A stretch of DNA of 64,000 nucleotides from contig CAKUSP010000004.1 in assembly GCA_934680015.1 (NCBI GenBank), positions 1-64,000 of the forward strand. Reading direction: 5' to 3'. The DNA is from an uncultured Bacteroidales bacterium (GTDB lineage: Bacteria > Bacteroidota > Bacteroidia > Bacteroidales > UBA932). The notes beneath the pieces were generated by a model that did no database searches, had not been told where the DNA came from, and worked only from the letters and a program-made list of their open reading frames with translations. The translations under genes were made by a program, and so were the position numbers. This document shows, in pieces, positions 7,772-17,283 of the stretch. The number at the start of each line of letters is the position of its first letter. Positions within the stretch are counted from its first letter, which is position 1.

Positions 7772-10700
7772 ATGAAATCTGACTTTTTTATAGATAGGCC
7801 CGTTTTTTCGACGGTCATATCTGTCATAATAGTGCTTGTGGGAGTAATCGGCTTGTCTTTGCTTCCTATAGATCAGTATCCTAAGATAGTACCTCCTGTA
7901 GTCAGTATCTCTACATCTTACCCCGGAGCTAATTCACAGACGGTATCCCAAGCTGTGGCTACTCCTATCGAGCAGAGCCTTAATGGTACTCCTGGAATGC
8001 TATATATGGAGTCGAGCAATTCCAACAATGGCTCATATTCGGCGAAATTGACCTTTGATATCTCAACCGATGCAGATTTGGCAGCGGTGGAAGTTCAAAA
8101 TAGGGTGAAATTGGCCGAATCCAGACTTCCTGCCGAGGTGGTGCAGAATGGAATCTCAGTGGAAAAAGAGTCGTCCAGTAAGCTAATGACGATAACTATC
8201 ATGTCTGATGATCCTAAATTCGATGAGGTGTATTTGAGCAATTACACTACTTTGAATATTCAAGACAGGCTTCGTCGCGTGTCTGGTGTAGGCGGTGTTT
8301 CAAATGTGGGCAGCCGTTATTACGCTATGCAAATTTGGGTACAGCCTGATAAGATGGCGAGTCTTGGCATTACCATTAAGGATTTGCAAAATGCCTTAAA
8401 GGATCAGAATCGTGAAGCTGCAGCAGGCGTGCTTGGTCAGCAGCCTATAATCGATGTCGATGTTACTATTCCCATTACGGCACCTGGTCGATTGTCTTCC
8501 GTGGAGGAATTCGAGAATATAGTAGTTCGTACTGGGGACGATGATTCTATCATCCGTTTGAAGGATGTGGCGAGGGTTTCGCTTGAAGCGCAGTCGTATA
8601 ATACCGAGAGTGGAATAAATGGGCGTAACGCGGCCGTAGTCAACATCTTTATGCTTCCTGGTGCTAATGCCATGGAGGTGGCGAATAATGTCAAGGCTGA
8701 GATGAAGGAAATTAGTGGTAGTTTTCCTGAGGGTATGTCTTATAACATTCCATTTGATGCCACTACATATATTTCGGAATCCATACATCATGTATACAGG
8801 ACTTTGTTCGAGGCGCTTATATTGGTAATTCTTGTGGTGTTCCTTTCATTACAAAATGTCAGAGCCACTTTAGTTCCCGCTATCGCCGTTCCTATATCTC
8901 TTGTAGGAACATTTGGAGTCATGCTGGTCTTCGGATTCTCGTTGAACATGATGACTCTTCTCGGACTTATCCTTGCTATAGGAATCGTGGTCGATGATGC
9001 CATAGTGGTGGTGGAAAATGTGGAGCGTATAATGATGGCGGAAAAGTTGTCACCTTATGAGGCCACGAAGAAAGCCATGAGGGAAATTGGTGGTGCGCTT
9101 GTGGCCATGTCACTTGTGCTTTGTGCCGTTTTCGTGCCTGTAAGTTTTCTATCTGGAATAACTGGTCAGCTTTTTCGCCAATTTACGGTGACCATTTCCG
9201 TGTCGGTCATAATATCGACAATCGTTGCTCTTACTTTGAGCCCAGTCATGTGTTCTAAGTTTCTTAAACCTCATTCTGAGAATAAGCCTAAAAATTTCAT
9301 ATTCAGAAAAATAAATTCATGGATGGATTCAGGTTCATCCTTCTATACAAAGATGGTGTTACTTGCCGTGAACAATTATAAACGAATGTTCGCAATATTC
9401 GGCGTGGCTATCATCGGTATTTTCGTCATGGGTCGCTTGGTTCCAAGCAGTTTTATTCCGAAAGAAGATCAGGGTTATTTCACGGTCGAGCTTGAACTTC
9501 CTACTGGTGCTACTCTCGAACGAACTAGAGAAGTTAATGACAGAGCCATGGATTTTCTTATGCGTCAGCACGATGTGGAATATGTTCTAAATGTAACTGG
9601 TTCCAGCCCGCGTGTGGGAACGACCCAATCGAGCACTACTCTTACGGTGATACTAAAGCCATGGAATCAGCGTAAGCAGACTGATATGACCAAGACTATA
9701 GCGATGGTAAGGGATTCCCTTTCTCGTTATCCTGAGAGTAGGGTATATATCAGTACTCCTCCTGTAATACCAGGTCTTGGAACGTCAGGAGGTTTCTCTA
9801 TGGTATTGGAAGCGCGTGGAGATGCGACTTATGCTGATTTGCAGAATGCATCGGACACATTGCTATATTATGCTTCCAAGCGAAAGGAACTCACAGGTCT
9901 TTCTTCTGGAATGCAAGCTGATATCCCTCAATTGTATTTCGATGCCGACCGCGACAAGATTCAGCTTTTGGGCCTTTCGATGGCAGATGTTTTTTCAACT
10001 TTGAAAGCCTTTACTGGTGCAATTTATGTGAATGACTTCAATATGTATAACCGTATTTATAGGGTTTACATTCAGGCTGATGCTCCGTATCGTGCCCACA
10101 CGGATAATCTTAATCTATTCTTCTTGAAGAGTTCTGGTGGCACCATGATTCCAGTCAATGCGTTGGGTAATACCCATTACACTACCGGTCCTGGTACCAT
10201 AAAGAAGTTCAATATGTACAATTCTGCTACCATAAGTGGTGAGGCCGCTAATGGCGTCAGCTCTGGAGAAGCATTAGCCATACTTCAAAAAATAGCAGAT
10301 GAGCATTTGCCGGATAATATAGGAGTTGAGTGGAGCGGAATGTCTTATCAGGAGAAAAAAGAAAGTGGGAAGACGGGATTGGTGTTGGCTTTGGCACTGC
10401 TGTTCGTATTTTTCTTTTTGGCTGCGCAATATGAGAGTTGGTCGATTCCTATTGCGGTCATAATGTCCTTGCCTATAGCTATTTTCGGAGCATATCTTGG
10501 TATCGCGATGCTGGGTATGGAGAGTAATGTCTATTTCCAGATAGGTCTGGTGATGTTAGTGGGTCTGGTGGCAAAGAATGCCATTTTGATCGTAGAATTC
10601 GCAAAAGAGGAAGTAGAGGCCGGGAAGGATGAGCTCGATGCTGCTCTAACTGCCGCCAAACTCCGATTTAGACCTATCGTGATGACTTCATTGGCCTTCA

Positions 10701-12268
10701 TACTCGGTATGCTTCCTCTGGTCTTTGCAAGTGGTCCAGGCAGTGAGAGCCGTCAGAATATAGGTACGGGCGTATTCTTCGGTATGCTGGTGGGTATTAC
10801 TGTCGGTATCGTATTTGTGCCATTCTTTTTTGTGATGATTTATAGAATGAGATTGCACATGCGTCAGAGGCGTTCTAAAATAAGTGGGAATCATCAGCTG
10901 AAGTCGGTAGCGATAGTCTTTCTGGCTTCGTCATTCATGTTGAACTCATGCTCTACGGCGAAGTATTGCCCAAAACCGGATCTTGACAATATTCCACAGA
11001 TAGTTAAGTTGGATGAGGGTAATGGCTTTTTCGATGATCCTGGTTGGAGAGAGGTGTTTACTGATCCTGAACTACAGACCCTTATAGATACGGCGTTGGT
11101 TTATAATAAGGATATTTTGATAGCGGCACAAAGACTTAATGAGTTACGCTATAAATATGGAATGCAGCGCTCCGAGCAGTTTCCATCAGTTTCGGTGAAG
11201 GGGTACGGGCAGAATGAATATAGTAATTATGGCGGTAATTCCACAAAGACCGACAGCCCTGAGTTCGGGGTTAAGGCTCAACTTCAGTGGGAAGTGGATT
11301 TTTGGGGTCGACTGAAGTGGGCGAAAAAGGAGAAGATGGCTGATTATATGGCGGCAGAGGAATCTCAGAAGGCGGTCAGGATGAGCATTGTAGCAAGTGT
11401 GGCATCGGCTTATTATGAACTGATAGGATTAGACAGAAAGTTGCAGATAGTATATAACACCCTTGCAACCAGGCGCGAATCCGTAAATCAGGCTAAACTT
11501 AGAGCAGAAGGTGGGCTCACTTCCGAAATTCCTTATCAACAGGCTCTTGTGGAACTCGCCTCATCGCAGGCTATGATTCCAGATTTGCAAAAACAGATAG
11601 CTCTTAAAGAAAGTGAGTTGTGCTTTATTACAGGGGCATATCCGAAAGCCATAAAAAGGAGTGTGTCGGCTTTGGATATATATAACGAAACTATAGTGCC
11701 ATCGCAAGTTTCTTCCGATGTGCTGATGAATCGTCCGGATATTATGGTAGCTGTAAATAATCTAAGGGCAGCTGAGGCTCGCGTGGGCGTTGCTCTGGCT
11801 CAGAGATATCCGTCTTTTGTGATTAATTTGGGCTTGGGCTTGGAAAATGGCGAACTCCAAACATTTTTACAGTCTCCTTTCTGGTTCGCTGGGGCCAATC
11901 TGCTTGCTCCCATTATAGATTTTGGAAAACTAAAGGGCTCGATGAAGGCGGCTGTTTCCGCTTATGAGCAGACCCGTCTTCAATACGAAAAAACTGTGAT
12001 TCAGGCATTCAGGGAGGTTTACGATGCCACTATTGTATATCAGTCGGCTCGTTCTAATTCGGAGGTTAAAGCCGAGATGGAAGATGCTGCTACTAAGTAT
12101 GTGTTATTGGCCAATAGTCAATATATCAATGGTGTTATCGCCTATATCGATGTTTTGGATGCCCAGCGTAAGTATTTGTCATCTCAGATAGAGTTTAGTG
12201 AAGCCCTTACTAAAGAAAATCTCGCTGTAGTGGAATTGTATAAGGCTTTGGGCGGTGGTTGGAGATAG
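7772..12268 (+). CDS. RND permease fused to NodT-type outer membrane factor lipoprotein
   Basis: One uninterrupted frame of 1498 codons. Residues 1 to about 1040 are a complete HAE1-type RND pump: N-terminal TM (FSTVISVIIVLVGVIGLSLL), porter domains, a TM4 relay with paired Asp (GIVVDDAIVVVENVER), and the C-terminal TM bundle (GLVAKNAILIVEFAKE, then FFGMLVGITVGIVFVPFFFV). After a basic stretch (MRQRRSKISGNHQLK) comes a full lipoprotein signal ending LNSC-S (Cys1060). The rest, to 1498, is a complete outer membrane factor: PGWREVFTDPELQTLID, WEVDFWGRLKW, LMNRPDIMVAVNNLRAAEARV, ISVLDAQR-like DVLDAQRKYL. Cleavage at Cys1060 by signal peptidase II would release the channel; that is inference. An upstream adaptor gene completes the tripartite pump. 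Substrate is unknown. Confidence 0.93.
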   Translation: MKSDFFIDRPVFSTVISVIIVLVGVIGLSLLPIDQYPKIVPPVVSISTSYPGANSQTVSQAVATPIEQSLNGTPGMLYMESSNSNNGSYSAKLTFDISTDADLAAVEVQNRVKLAESRLPAEVVQNGISVEKESSSKLMTITIMSDDPKFDEVYLSNYTTLNIQDRLRRVSGVGGVSNVGSRYYAMQIWVQPDKMASLGITIKDLQNALKDQNREAAAGVLGQQPIIDVDVTIPITAPGRLSSVEEFENIVVRTGDDDSIIRLKDVARVSLEAQSYNTESGINGRNAAVVNIFMLPGANAMEVANNVKAEMKEISGSFPEGMSYNIPFDATTYISESIHHVYRTLFEALILVILVVFLSLQNVRATLVPAIAVPISLVGTFGVMLVFGFSLNMMTLLGLILAIGIVVDDAIVVVENVERIMMAEKLSPYEATKKAMREIGGALVAMSLVLCAVFVPVSFLSGITGQLFRQFTVTISVSVIISTIVALTLSPVMCSKFLKPHSENKPKNFIFRKINSWMDSGSSFYTKMVLLAVNNYKRMFAIFGVAIIGIFVMGRLVPSSFIPKEDQGYFTVELELPTGATLERTREVNDRAMDFLMRQHDVEYVLNVTGSSPRVGTTQSSTTLTVILKPWNQRKQTDMTKTIAMVRDSLSRYPESRVYISTPPVIPGLGTSGGFSMVLEARGDATYADLQNASDTLLYYASKRKELTGLSSGMQADIPQLYFDADRDKIQLLGLSMADVFSTLKAFTGAIYVNDFNMYNRIYRVYIQADAPYRAHTDNLNLFFLKSSGGTMIPVNALGNTHYTTGPGTIKKFNMYNSATISGEAANGVSSGEALAILQKIADEHLPDNIGVEWSGMSYQEKKESGKTGLVLALALLFVFFFLAAQYESWSIPIAVIMSLPIAIFGAYLGIAMLGMESNVYFQIGLVMLVGLVAKNAILIVEFAKEEVEAGKDELDAALTAAKLRFRPIVMTSLAFILGMLPLVFASGPGSESRQNIGTGVFFGMLVGITVGIVFVPFFFVMIYRMRLHMRQRRSKISGNHQLKSVAIVFLASSFMLNSCSTAKYCPKPDLDNIPQIVKLDEGNGFFDDPGWREVFTDPELQTLIDTALVYNKDILIAAQRLNELRYKYGMQRSEQFPSVSVKGYGQNEYSNYGGNSTKTDSPEFGVKAQLQWEVDFWGRLKWAKKEKMADYMAAEESQKAVRMSIVASVASAYYELIGLDRKLQIVYNTLATRRESVNQAKLRAEGGLTSEIPYQQALVELASSQAMIPDLQKQIALKESELCFITGAYPKAIKRSVSALDIYNETIVPSQVSSDVLMNRPDIMVAVNNLRAAEARVGVALAQRYPSFVINLGLGLENGELQTFLQSPFWFAGANLLAPIIDFGKLKGSMKAAVSAYEQTRLQYEKTVIQAFREVYDATIVYQSARSNSEVKAEMEDAATKYVLLANSQYINGVIAYIDVLDAQRKYLSSQIEFSEALTKENLAVVELYKALGGGWR

Positions 12269-12277
12269 AAATTGTAT

Positions 12278-12649
12278 ATGATTCATATTTTTGATTTGGA
12301 CGGAACTCTTTACGACAAAAAGGGACTGAAAAAGCGGATGGTCTTGCGTTCAATTATTGAGCGCAAGCCTGTTTGTATGCTTTTATGTGAACGTTCCTGT
12401 AGAGCCGAAATCAGCGGAATAGATACTGGGACTGTGGGTTATAATACGCTTTTTGAGCATATGTTCAAGCGTAGTCATAAGAGTGTCGATAGGTGGATAT
12501 AAACTGGCTCCTTTGGTTTTTTCAACCACATTGGATATCACAGGTAGCAAGCCACAAGATTGTCTTATGATATTATGATAGGAGATAGGCCAGAGCGGGA
12601 TGGCGGAAGTGAAAAGGTAGGGTTTAAAACCCTACTTTTTTCAAAAAAT
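12278..12649 (+). pseudogene. HAD-family phosphatase remnant with internal deletion
   Basis: The first part (ATG at 12278) has HAD motif I, IHIFDLDGTLYDKKG, and runs about 75 codons to a stop at 12502. In later frames the end of the family reappears: GSKPQDCLMI in one, then IMIGDRPERDGGSEKVGF in another (HAD motif IV, GDxxxxDGG). The middle of the enzyme (motifs II and III, roughly 80 residues) is missing and at least two frame changes separate the parts, so the gene is dead. It starts 9 bases after the stop of the RND-OMF gene and ends in the terminator shared with the convergent hydrolase gene. Confidence 0.75.
12617..12635. terminator. Bidirectional hairpin terminator
   Basis: GTAGGGTTT and AAACCCTAC form a 9-bp perfect stem around a single A, too tight for all pairs to close. 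It has A residues before and a run of six T after, so it could serve both the RND/HAD side and the convergent hydrolase gene, whose stop codon lies inside it. Confidence 0.6.
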
Positions 12650-13580
12650 CTGACATCCTTCTGCAGTATTCTTCTGGATGATCTATATATGAGAATACAT
12701 GTATGGATCCCGGTGCGAGCCAATACTCTTTGTATCCTTCTTTTTTAGCGTCGTAACAAGGCATCATCATGCGTGTCGGCACGAAATCGTCTGCATCTCC
12801 ATGAATAAACAACATAGGTTTAGTGCTTTTTTCCAATTGCTTAAGTGAAGAGGCCTCGTGAAAACTCCATCCATAGCGTATTTTACATATTGCTTCTGCT
12901 CCATAGAGAATAGGGAAAGGAGGTAATCCGAATTGTTCTTTCAATTGGTCTTTATACATTTCCCATACAGAGGTATATCCTGCATCTTCGATAAATGCTT
13001 TTACATAGTCAGGAGTAGGCTCTCCGCTGAGCATCATCACGGTGGCTGCACCCATCGATATACCGTGAATTACTTGTTTTTCGTCGTGGAATATTTCATG
13101 GGCAACTGGAATCCATAGTTTTATGTCATCTTTATCTTTCCATCCCATACGGATGGCTTTTCCATCGCTTCTTCCATGAGCATGAAGAGATGGCATGAAG
13201 ACATTGAATCCAAGAGAGTCCCTAAACATGCGAGCTACTACACACATCGTTACAGGACTATTTTTATACCCGTGAATAATGATGGCTGTGTTTTTGCTTG
13301 GCATTTCGGCTGCTGCATATTGAGCATGTAAGGATCTGCCGTCAGAAGTGACTATGATAGTATCTTTTAGAATGTCCTTTTCTATGAGGTCGTCCCACCA
13401 TGCGATAATGCCTGGGCAGCGCTTTTCCATTTTAATTCTCTCATCAGCCAAATCTTCTTCATAAGATTCTCTGTCAAGGGCATAGTTAACCATGAATATA
13501 CCTCCACCGATTGTGATAACTAAAAGTATTCCAAATAGTATTGCCAATACTATTAAAGTGATTTTTACGGTTTTTTTCAT
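12624..13580 (-). CDS. Membrane-anchored alpha/beta hydrolase
   Basis: Serine hydrolase with one N-terminal membrane anchor (VKITLIVLAILFGILLVITI), so the catalytic domain is probably periplasmic. Features: oxyanion-side NTAIIIHGYKNSP, nucleophile elbow HGISMGAATVMM (Gly-Ile-Ser-Met-Gly), acid loop MLFIHGDADDFVPTRMM and catalytic His in GSIHVFSYIDHPEEY. Substrate is unknown; relatives are annotated as BAAT/prolyl-oligopeptidase-like hydrolases. A TTG 12 codons upstream is also in frame, but the -7 box at 13605-13612 puts transcription start downstream of most of that, so the ATG at 13580 is chosen (318 aa). Confidence 0.82.
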   Translation of the reverse strand: MKKTVKITLIVLAILFGILLVITIGGGIFMVNYALDRESYEEDLADERIKMEKRCPGIIAWWDDLIEKDILKDTIIVTSDGRSLHAQYAAAEMPSKNTAIIIHGYKNSPVTMCVVARMFRDSLGFNVFMPSLHAHGRSDGKAIRMGWKDKDDIKLWIPVAHEIFHDEKQVIHGISMGAATVMMLSGEPTPDYVKAFIEDAGYTSVWEMYKDQLKEQFGLPPFPILYGAEAICKIRYGWSFHEASSLKQLEKSTKPMLFIHGDADDFVPTRMMMPCYDAKKEGYKEYWLAPGSIHVFSYIDHPEEYCRRMSDFLKKVGF

Positions 13581-13604
13581 CTGTCGTATCTCATTGCATT
13601 TCGA

Positions 13605-13612
13605 CAAATGTA
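13605..13612 (-). promoter_or_regulatory. -7 box of the hydrolase gene
   Basis: On the minus strand TACATTTG matches TAnnTTTG. Transcription would start near 13598, giving a short leader before the ATG at 13580. Confidence 0.5.
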
Positions 13613-13665
13613 ACAATTATTTGTTTAAGTAACTTGAAAAAACCAATTGCTTCAAATTATTGGAA

Positions 13666-13714
13666 GATTTTCGAGTATAGATCCGGTTTCGAAGATGGAG
13701 TGTACCGGTGGCAC
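13666..13714. repeat. Relic of the MITE-like repeat, copy C
   Basis: About 49 bp nearly identical to the reverse complement of the right-centre part of copy A (both contain TTTCGAAGATGGAGTGTACC). The palindrome is damaged (GTGTACCGGTGGCAC) and both terminal inverted repeats are gone. The copy sits between the divergent hydrolase and SusC genes. The remaining 13617-13983 holds no ORF I can support. Confidence 0.65.
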
Positions 13715-13931
13715 ATAATGATTACTTAGTTATTCTTTATTTTAGAATCATTATCGTAAGTCTATGCTATCAACTCTTTTGCCACAGCCGTGTGCAAAAA
13801 TAGGGTTTTTACTCACCATCTCGCACTTCTTATCTGTTCACTCGACAGTGTTTAGTTATTTAATTGAATTGGCGGCAGATTTGATACCAGTGACATCTAG
13901 TCATAAGAATTGACGGGAAAAAGGTTGGGAA

Positions 13932-13940
13932 TAGTTTTTG
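13932..13940 (+). promoter_or_regulatory. Possible promoter of the first susC
   Basis: TAGTTTTTG (one base longer than the TAnnTTTG consensus) lies 19 bases after a TTG at 13910-13912, close to Bacteroidota -33/-7 spacing. This would give a leader of about 40 bases before 13984. Confidence 0.35.
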
Positions 13941-13983
13941 CTAACGAAAAGCGAGTTTCAAGATGAGATAATTTGTTTTTCAT

Positions 13984-16900
13984 ATGGTAGTGAATGCTTA
14001 TTTTTCTTGTAAGGACTATCGAAAACCAAAGATGATTTTCTTGTTTATCATCGCGTCCTTATTCATCTTTTCTCGACAGAGAGTTGTTGCTGAAGATTCT
14101 ACACCTCAAAGTATTATTGTTTACGGAACTGTTCGTGACGCTGTAGGCCCGATTTTCGGCGTAGGCGTAGAAGAGCGGGGCGTGAAAGGTAATGGCACCA
14201 TCACGGATACAGATGGCAAATTTACATTGACCGTTAAGCGTGGTGCCACGCTTTTTATAAGTTGTATTGGCTATAAATCCATAAAAATAAAGGCGGTAGA
14301 GGGAAAACCACTTGACATCTTGCTGACGGAAGATTCTCAGATGCTAAATGATGTAGTGGTCATAGGTTTCGGAACACAGAAGAAATTGAATATGACAGGA
14401 GCAGTGGGTCTCGCGAGTGCAAGTGAGATTGAATCGCGCCCTGTGGCGAATGCTACACAAGCCCTGCAAGGACTAGTTCCAGGCCTTCAGATTTCCGTGA
14501 ACAATGGAGAATTGGACAAGAAAATGTCCATTAATATTCGTGGAAACGGAACTATCGGAAGCGGCTCCAGTGGAAGTCCATTAATTCTAATCGATGGAAT
14601 GGAAGGGGATATCAATACCGTTAATCCTCAAGATATAGAGAGTATCTCAGTACTAAAGGATGCGGCCGCTTCTTCTATATATGGTTCACGCGCTCCATTT
14701 GGGGTGATACTAATAACTACGAAAAAAGGCGAGTCGGGTAAGACTGTAATTAACTATAACAATAGTTTACGGGTAAGTAGCCCAGTCAGTCTTCCTGAAA
14801 TGATGGACTCCTATACATTTGCCAATTACTTTAATGAAGCATCCAAAAACGGCTCCCAAACTCCTTCATTTACAGACGTAGTGATGCAGCAGATGCTTGA
14901 TTTTCAGGCTTCTGGAGGTACAAATCGGGGAGGGTTGCCCACGGATGGCATCACTTGGGGAAAGCCTTCGGGCGATCCTTTTACCACGGCTTATGCTAAT
15001 ACTGATTGGTTTTCAGAAATATATAAGTCTTCATCTTTTTCTCAAGACCATAATATAACTATAAGCGGAGGTGGCAAATGTACATACTATGCTTCATTAG
15101 GATATTTAGACCAGAATGGACTACTTCGACATGGCACAGATAATCTAAAGCGTTATAATGCTACAGTTAAGTTCGGAACAGACCTTACGGATTATCTTAA
15201 ATTCCATTATAGTCTTCGATATGTCAGACAGGATTTCGGCCGTCCTACATACTTTAGTGGTGGCATGTACGATAGGATTGGAAGGCAGACTTGGCCTAAT
15301 CTTCCAGTATATGACGAGAATGGCTACTATTTTAATAATAATGCGGAGAATCCGGTTATGCTTCTTGCTCAAGGTGGACAGAGAACTGTTCAGACAGATA
15401 AGATATACCATCAAGCAGCTCTGATCTTTGAGCCTATCAAAGGATGGAGCACAAATGTGGAGTTTAACTATAGCACTAACAGTGCGGATACCCGCGAAAC
15501 TGTTCTTCCATGTTATAATCATGATGTCAGTGGAAATATAATCGACACTCACGGCATGACGAGCCTATATCAGGATTATACGAAGGAGGATTACATGAAC
15601 TGGAACATATATTCCACATATGCGCATGAGTTTGGTGATGGGCATAATGTGAAACTGATGGGAGGGTTTCAGTCCGAGGAGATGCTTCAGAAATTCTTCC
15701 GGGCTAAAGGCTATGGTCTTCAAGTAGAGGAACTTCCAGAACTTGACTTGATTTCTAATATTGATGGATTGGGTAAAGATAAAGCGCCGGAAGTAGGAGG
15801 CTATCGTAACGAGTGGGCCACAGTAGGCTTTTTCGCAAGGGCTAATTATAACTACAAGGAGCGTTACCTTTTCGAGGCCAATCTTCGCTACGACGGAACT
15901 TCTCGTTTTCGCCAAGGCCATCGTTGGCAGCTTTCACCTTCTTTCTCTGTAGGATGGAATATCGCCGAAGAGGAATTTTGGGAGAGTCTTGCATCTAAAT
16001 TCAGCGTTCTAAAGTTACGCTTCTCTTATGGTGAGTTAGGTAACATGAACACTACTGACTGGTATCCTACATATAGGACCATGATTCTTGGCCAATCTAA
16101 TGGCCAATGGCTACAAAACGGACTTAAGCCAAGCACTGCCTATGTCGGAGGCTTGATTAATACGGCTCTAACTTGGGAAAAAGTGCGCACTTGGAATGCA
16201 GGACTTGATTGGTCCCTTTTTAATAATCGCCTGACAGGTTCGGCCGATGCTTATGTCCGTTATACGGATAACATGGTAGGTCCATCAGAGGAGTTGCCTT
16301 CTACTTTAGGTATCGCGACTCCGAAGTCGAACAACTGTGATCTTCGCACTCAAGGATGGGAACTATCTATAGCTTGGCAGGATAGAACTGTCTTCGGTAT
16401 GGATTATTCGGCCAAGTTTAACATTTCCGATGCTCGCACCTATATTGATAGGTATCCAGGTAATCCTACTAATTCCATAAATACGTATATCGCAGGAAGA
16501 GAAATCGGTGAGATATGGGGCTTTGAAACCATTGGCATAGCTAAGACAGATGCCCAGATGCAAGAGCATCTCGAAAAGGTAGGTGGACAGAGCGCACTCG
16601 GTTCTGGCGTGTGGACTGCGGGTGATATAATGTATGCCGATCTTGATGGTAAACCAGGCATTACCAGAGGAGCTCAGACTCTGGAAGATCATGGCGACCT
16701 TAAAGTGATAGGAAATAGTACACCTCGTTATATTTGCGGACTTGATTTGAATGCTCACTATAGTGGCTTCGATGTCAGACTCTTTTTCCAGGGTGTCTTG
16801 AAACGAGATTATTGGCAAGGTTCTAACTTTTTCTGGGGTGCGGGCCAATGGGGAATGTGGTGGTCCACAGGCCTAAAGGAGCATGAGGATTATTTCCGTG

Positions 16901-17271
16901 CCGAGTCGATTGGCCTACCAGGACATGAGATTCCTGCCAACACTGACTCGTATTATCCTCGTCCTCGATTTGACAGTACTCAGAACCAATACGTCCAGAG
17001 CCGTTATCTTCAGGATGCTTCGTATATAAGACTTAAAAATTTCCAGTTAGGTTACACGTTGCCTACGTCTTTTGTGAACAAGTTAGGCGTTTCGTCTTGC
17101 AGGCTTTTCGTATCAGGCGAAAATCTATGGACTTGGACCAAGTTGAGCAAGATATTCGATCCCGAGACTCTTGATGGAGGTAATAACTCTGGGGCTTCTC
17201 CTATAAAAAGCGGTGGTAATGCTTACCCGCTAGCTAAAACATGGTCTTTAGGATTAAGTGTGTCATTTTAA
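13984..17271 (+). CDS. SusC-like TonB-dependent outer membrane transporter
   Basis: Outer-membrane importer of the SusC/RagA group, 1095 aa. An N-terminal signal (IFLFIIASLFIFS) is followed by a carboxypeptidase-regulatory-like domain (about 42-115: VYGTVRDAVGPIFGV to LTEDSQ). The TonB box region and plug come next (VVVIGFGTQKKLNMTGAV, then SALQGLVPGLQI-like and VLKDAAASSIYGSRAPFGV), and then a 22-strand-type barrel ending in KTWSLGLSVSF with a C-terminal Phe. Start 13984 supplies a basic N-region; ATG at 14032 is an alternative but gives an uncharged signal start. The SusD gene follows after 12 bp. No glycosidase adjoins the pair, so the substrate cannot be inferred. Confidence 0.93.
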   Translation: MVVNAYFSCKDYRKPKMIFLFIIASLFIFSRQRVVAEDSTPQSIIVYGTVRDAVGPIFGVGVEERGVKGNGTITDTDGKFTLTVKRGATLFISCIGYKSIKIKAVEGKPLDILLTEDSQMLNDVVVIGFGTQKKLNMTGAVGLASASEIESRPVANATQALQGLVPGLQISVNNGELDKKMSINIRGNGTIGSGSSGSPLILIDGMEGDINTVNPQDIESISVLKDAAASSIYGSRAPFGVILITTKKGESGKTVINYNNSLRVSSPVSLPEMMDSYTFANYFNEASKNGSQTPSFTDVVMQQMLDFQASGGTNRGGLPTDGITWGKPSGDPFTTAYANTDWFSEIYKSSSFSQDHNITISGGGKCTYYASLGYLDQNGLLRHGTDNLKRYNATVKFGTDLTDYLKFHYSLRYVRQDFGRPTYFSGGMYDRIGRQTWPNLPVYDENGYYFNNNAENPVMLLAQGGQRTVQTDKIYHQAALIFEPIKGWSTNVEFNYSTNSADTRETVLPCYNHDVSGNIIDTHGMTSLYQDYTKEDYMNWNIYSTYAHEFGDGHNVKLMGGFQSEEMLQKFFRAKGYGLQVEELPELDLISNIDGLGKDKAPEVGGYRNEWATVGFFARANYNYKERYLFEANLRYDGTSRFRQGHRWQLSPSFSVGWNIAEEEFWESLASKFSVLKLRFSYGELGNMNTTDWYPTYRTMILGQSNGQWLQNGLKPSTAYVGGLINTALTWEKVRTWNAGLDWSLFNNRLTGSADAYVRYTDNMVGPSEELPSTLGIATPKSNNCDLRTQGWELSIAWQDRTVFGMDYSAKFNISDARTYIDRYPGNPTNSINTYIAGREIGEIWGFETIGIAKTDAQMQEHLEKVGGQSALGSGVWTAGDIMYADLDGKPGITRGAQTLEDHGDLKVIGNSTPRYICGLDLNAHYSGFDVRLFFQGVLKRDYWQGSNFFWGAGQWGMWWSTGLKEHEDYFRAESIGLPGHEIPANTDSYYPRPRFDSTQNQYVQSRYLQDASYIRLKNFQLGYTLPTSFVNKLGVSSCRLFVSGENLWTWTKLSKIFDPETLDGGNNSGASPIKSGGNAYPLAKTWSLGLSVSF

Positions 17272-17283
17272 AAGAGTAATATT

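Noticed and set aside
8396..9003. Antisense ORFs inside the RND gene
   Set aside because: They are shadows of a strongly coding frame, with no ribosome site or family similarity.
15145..15921. Antisense ORFs of 118-135 aa in susC
   Set aside because: They are explained by the periodic composition of the sense gene and have no recognisable domain.
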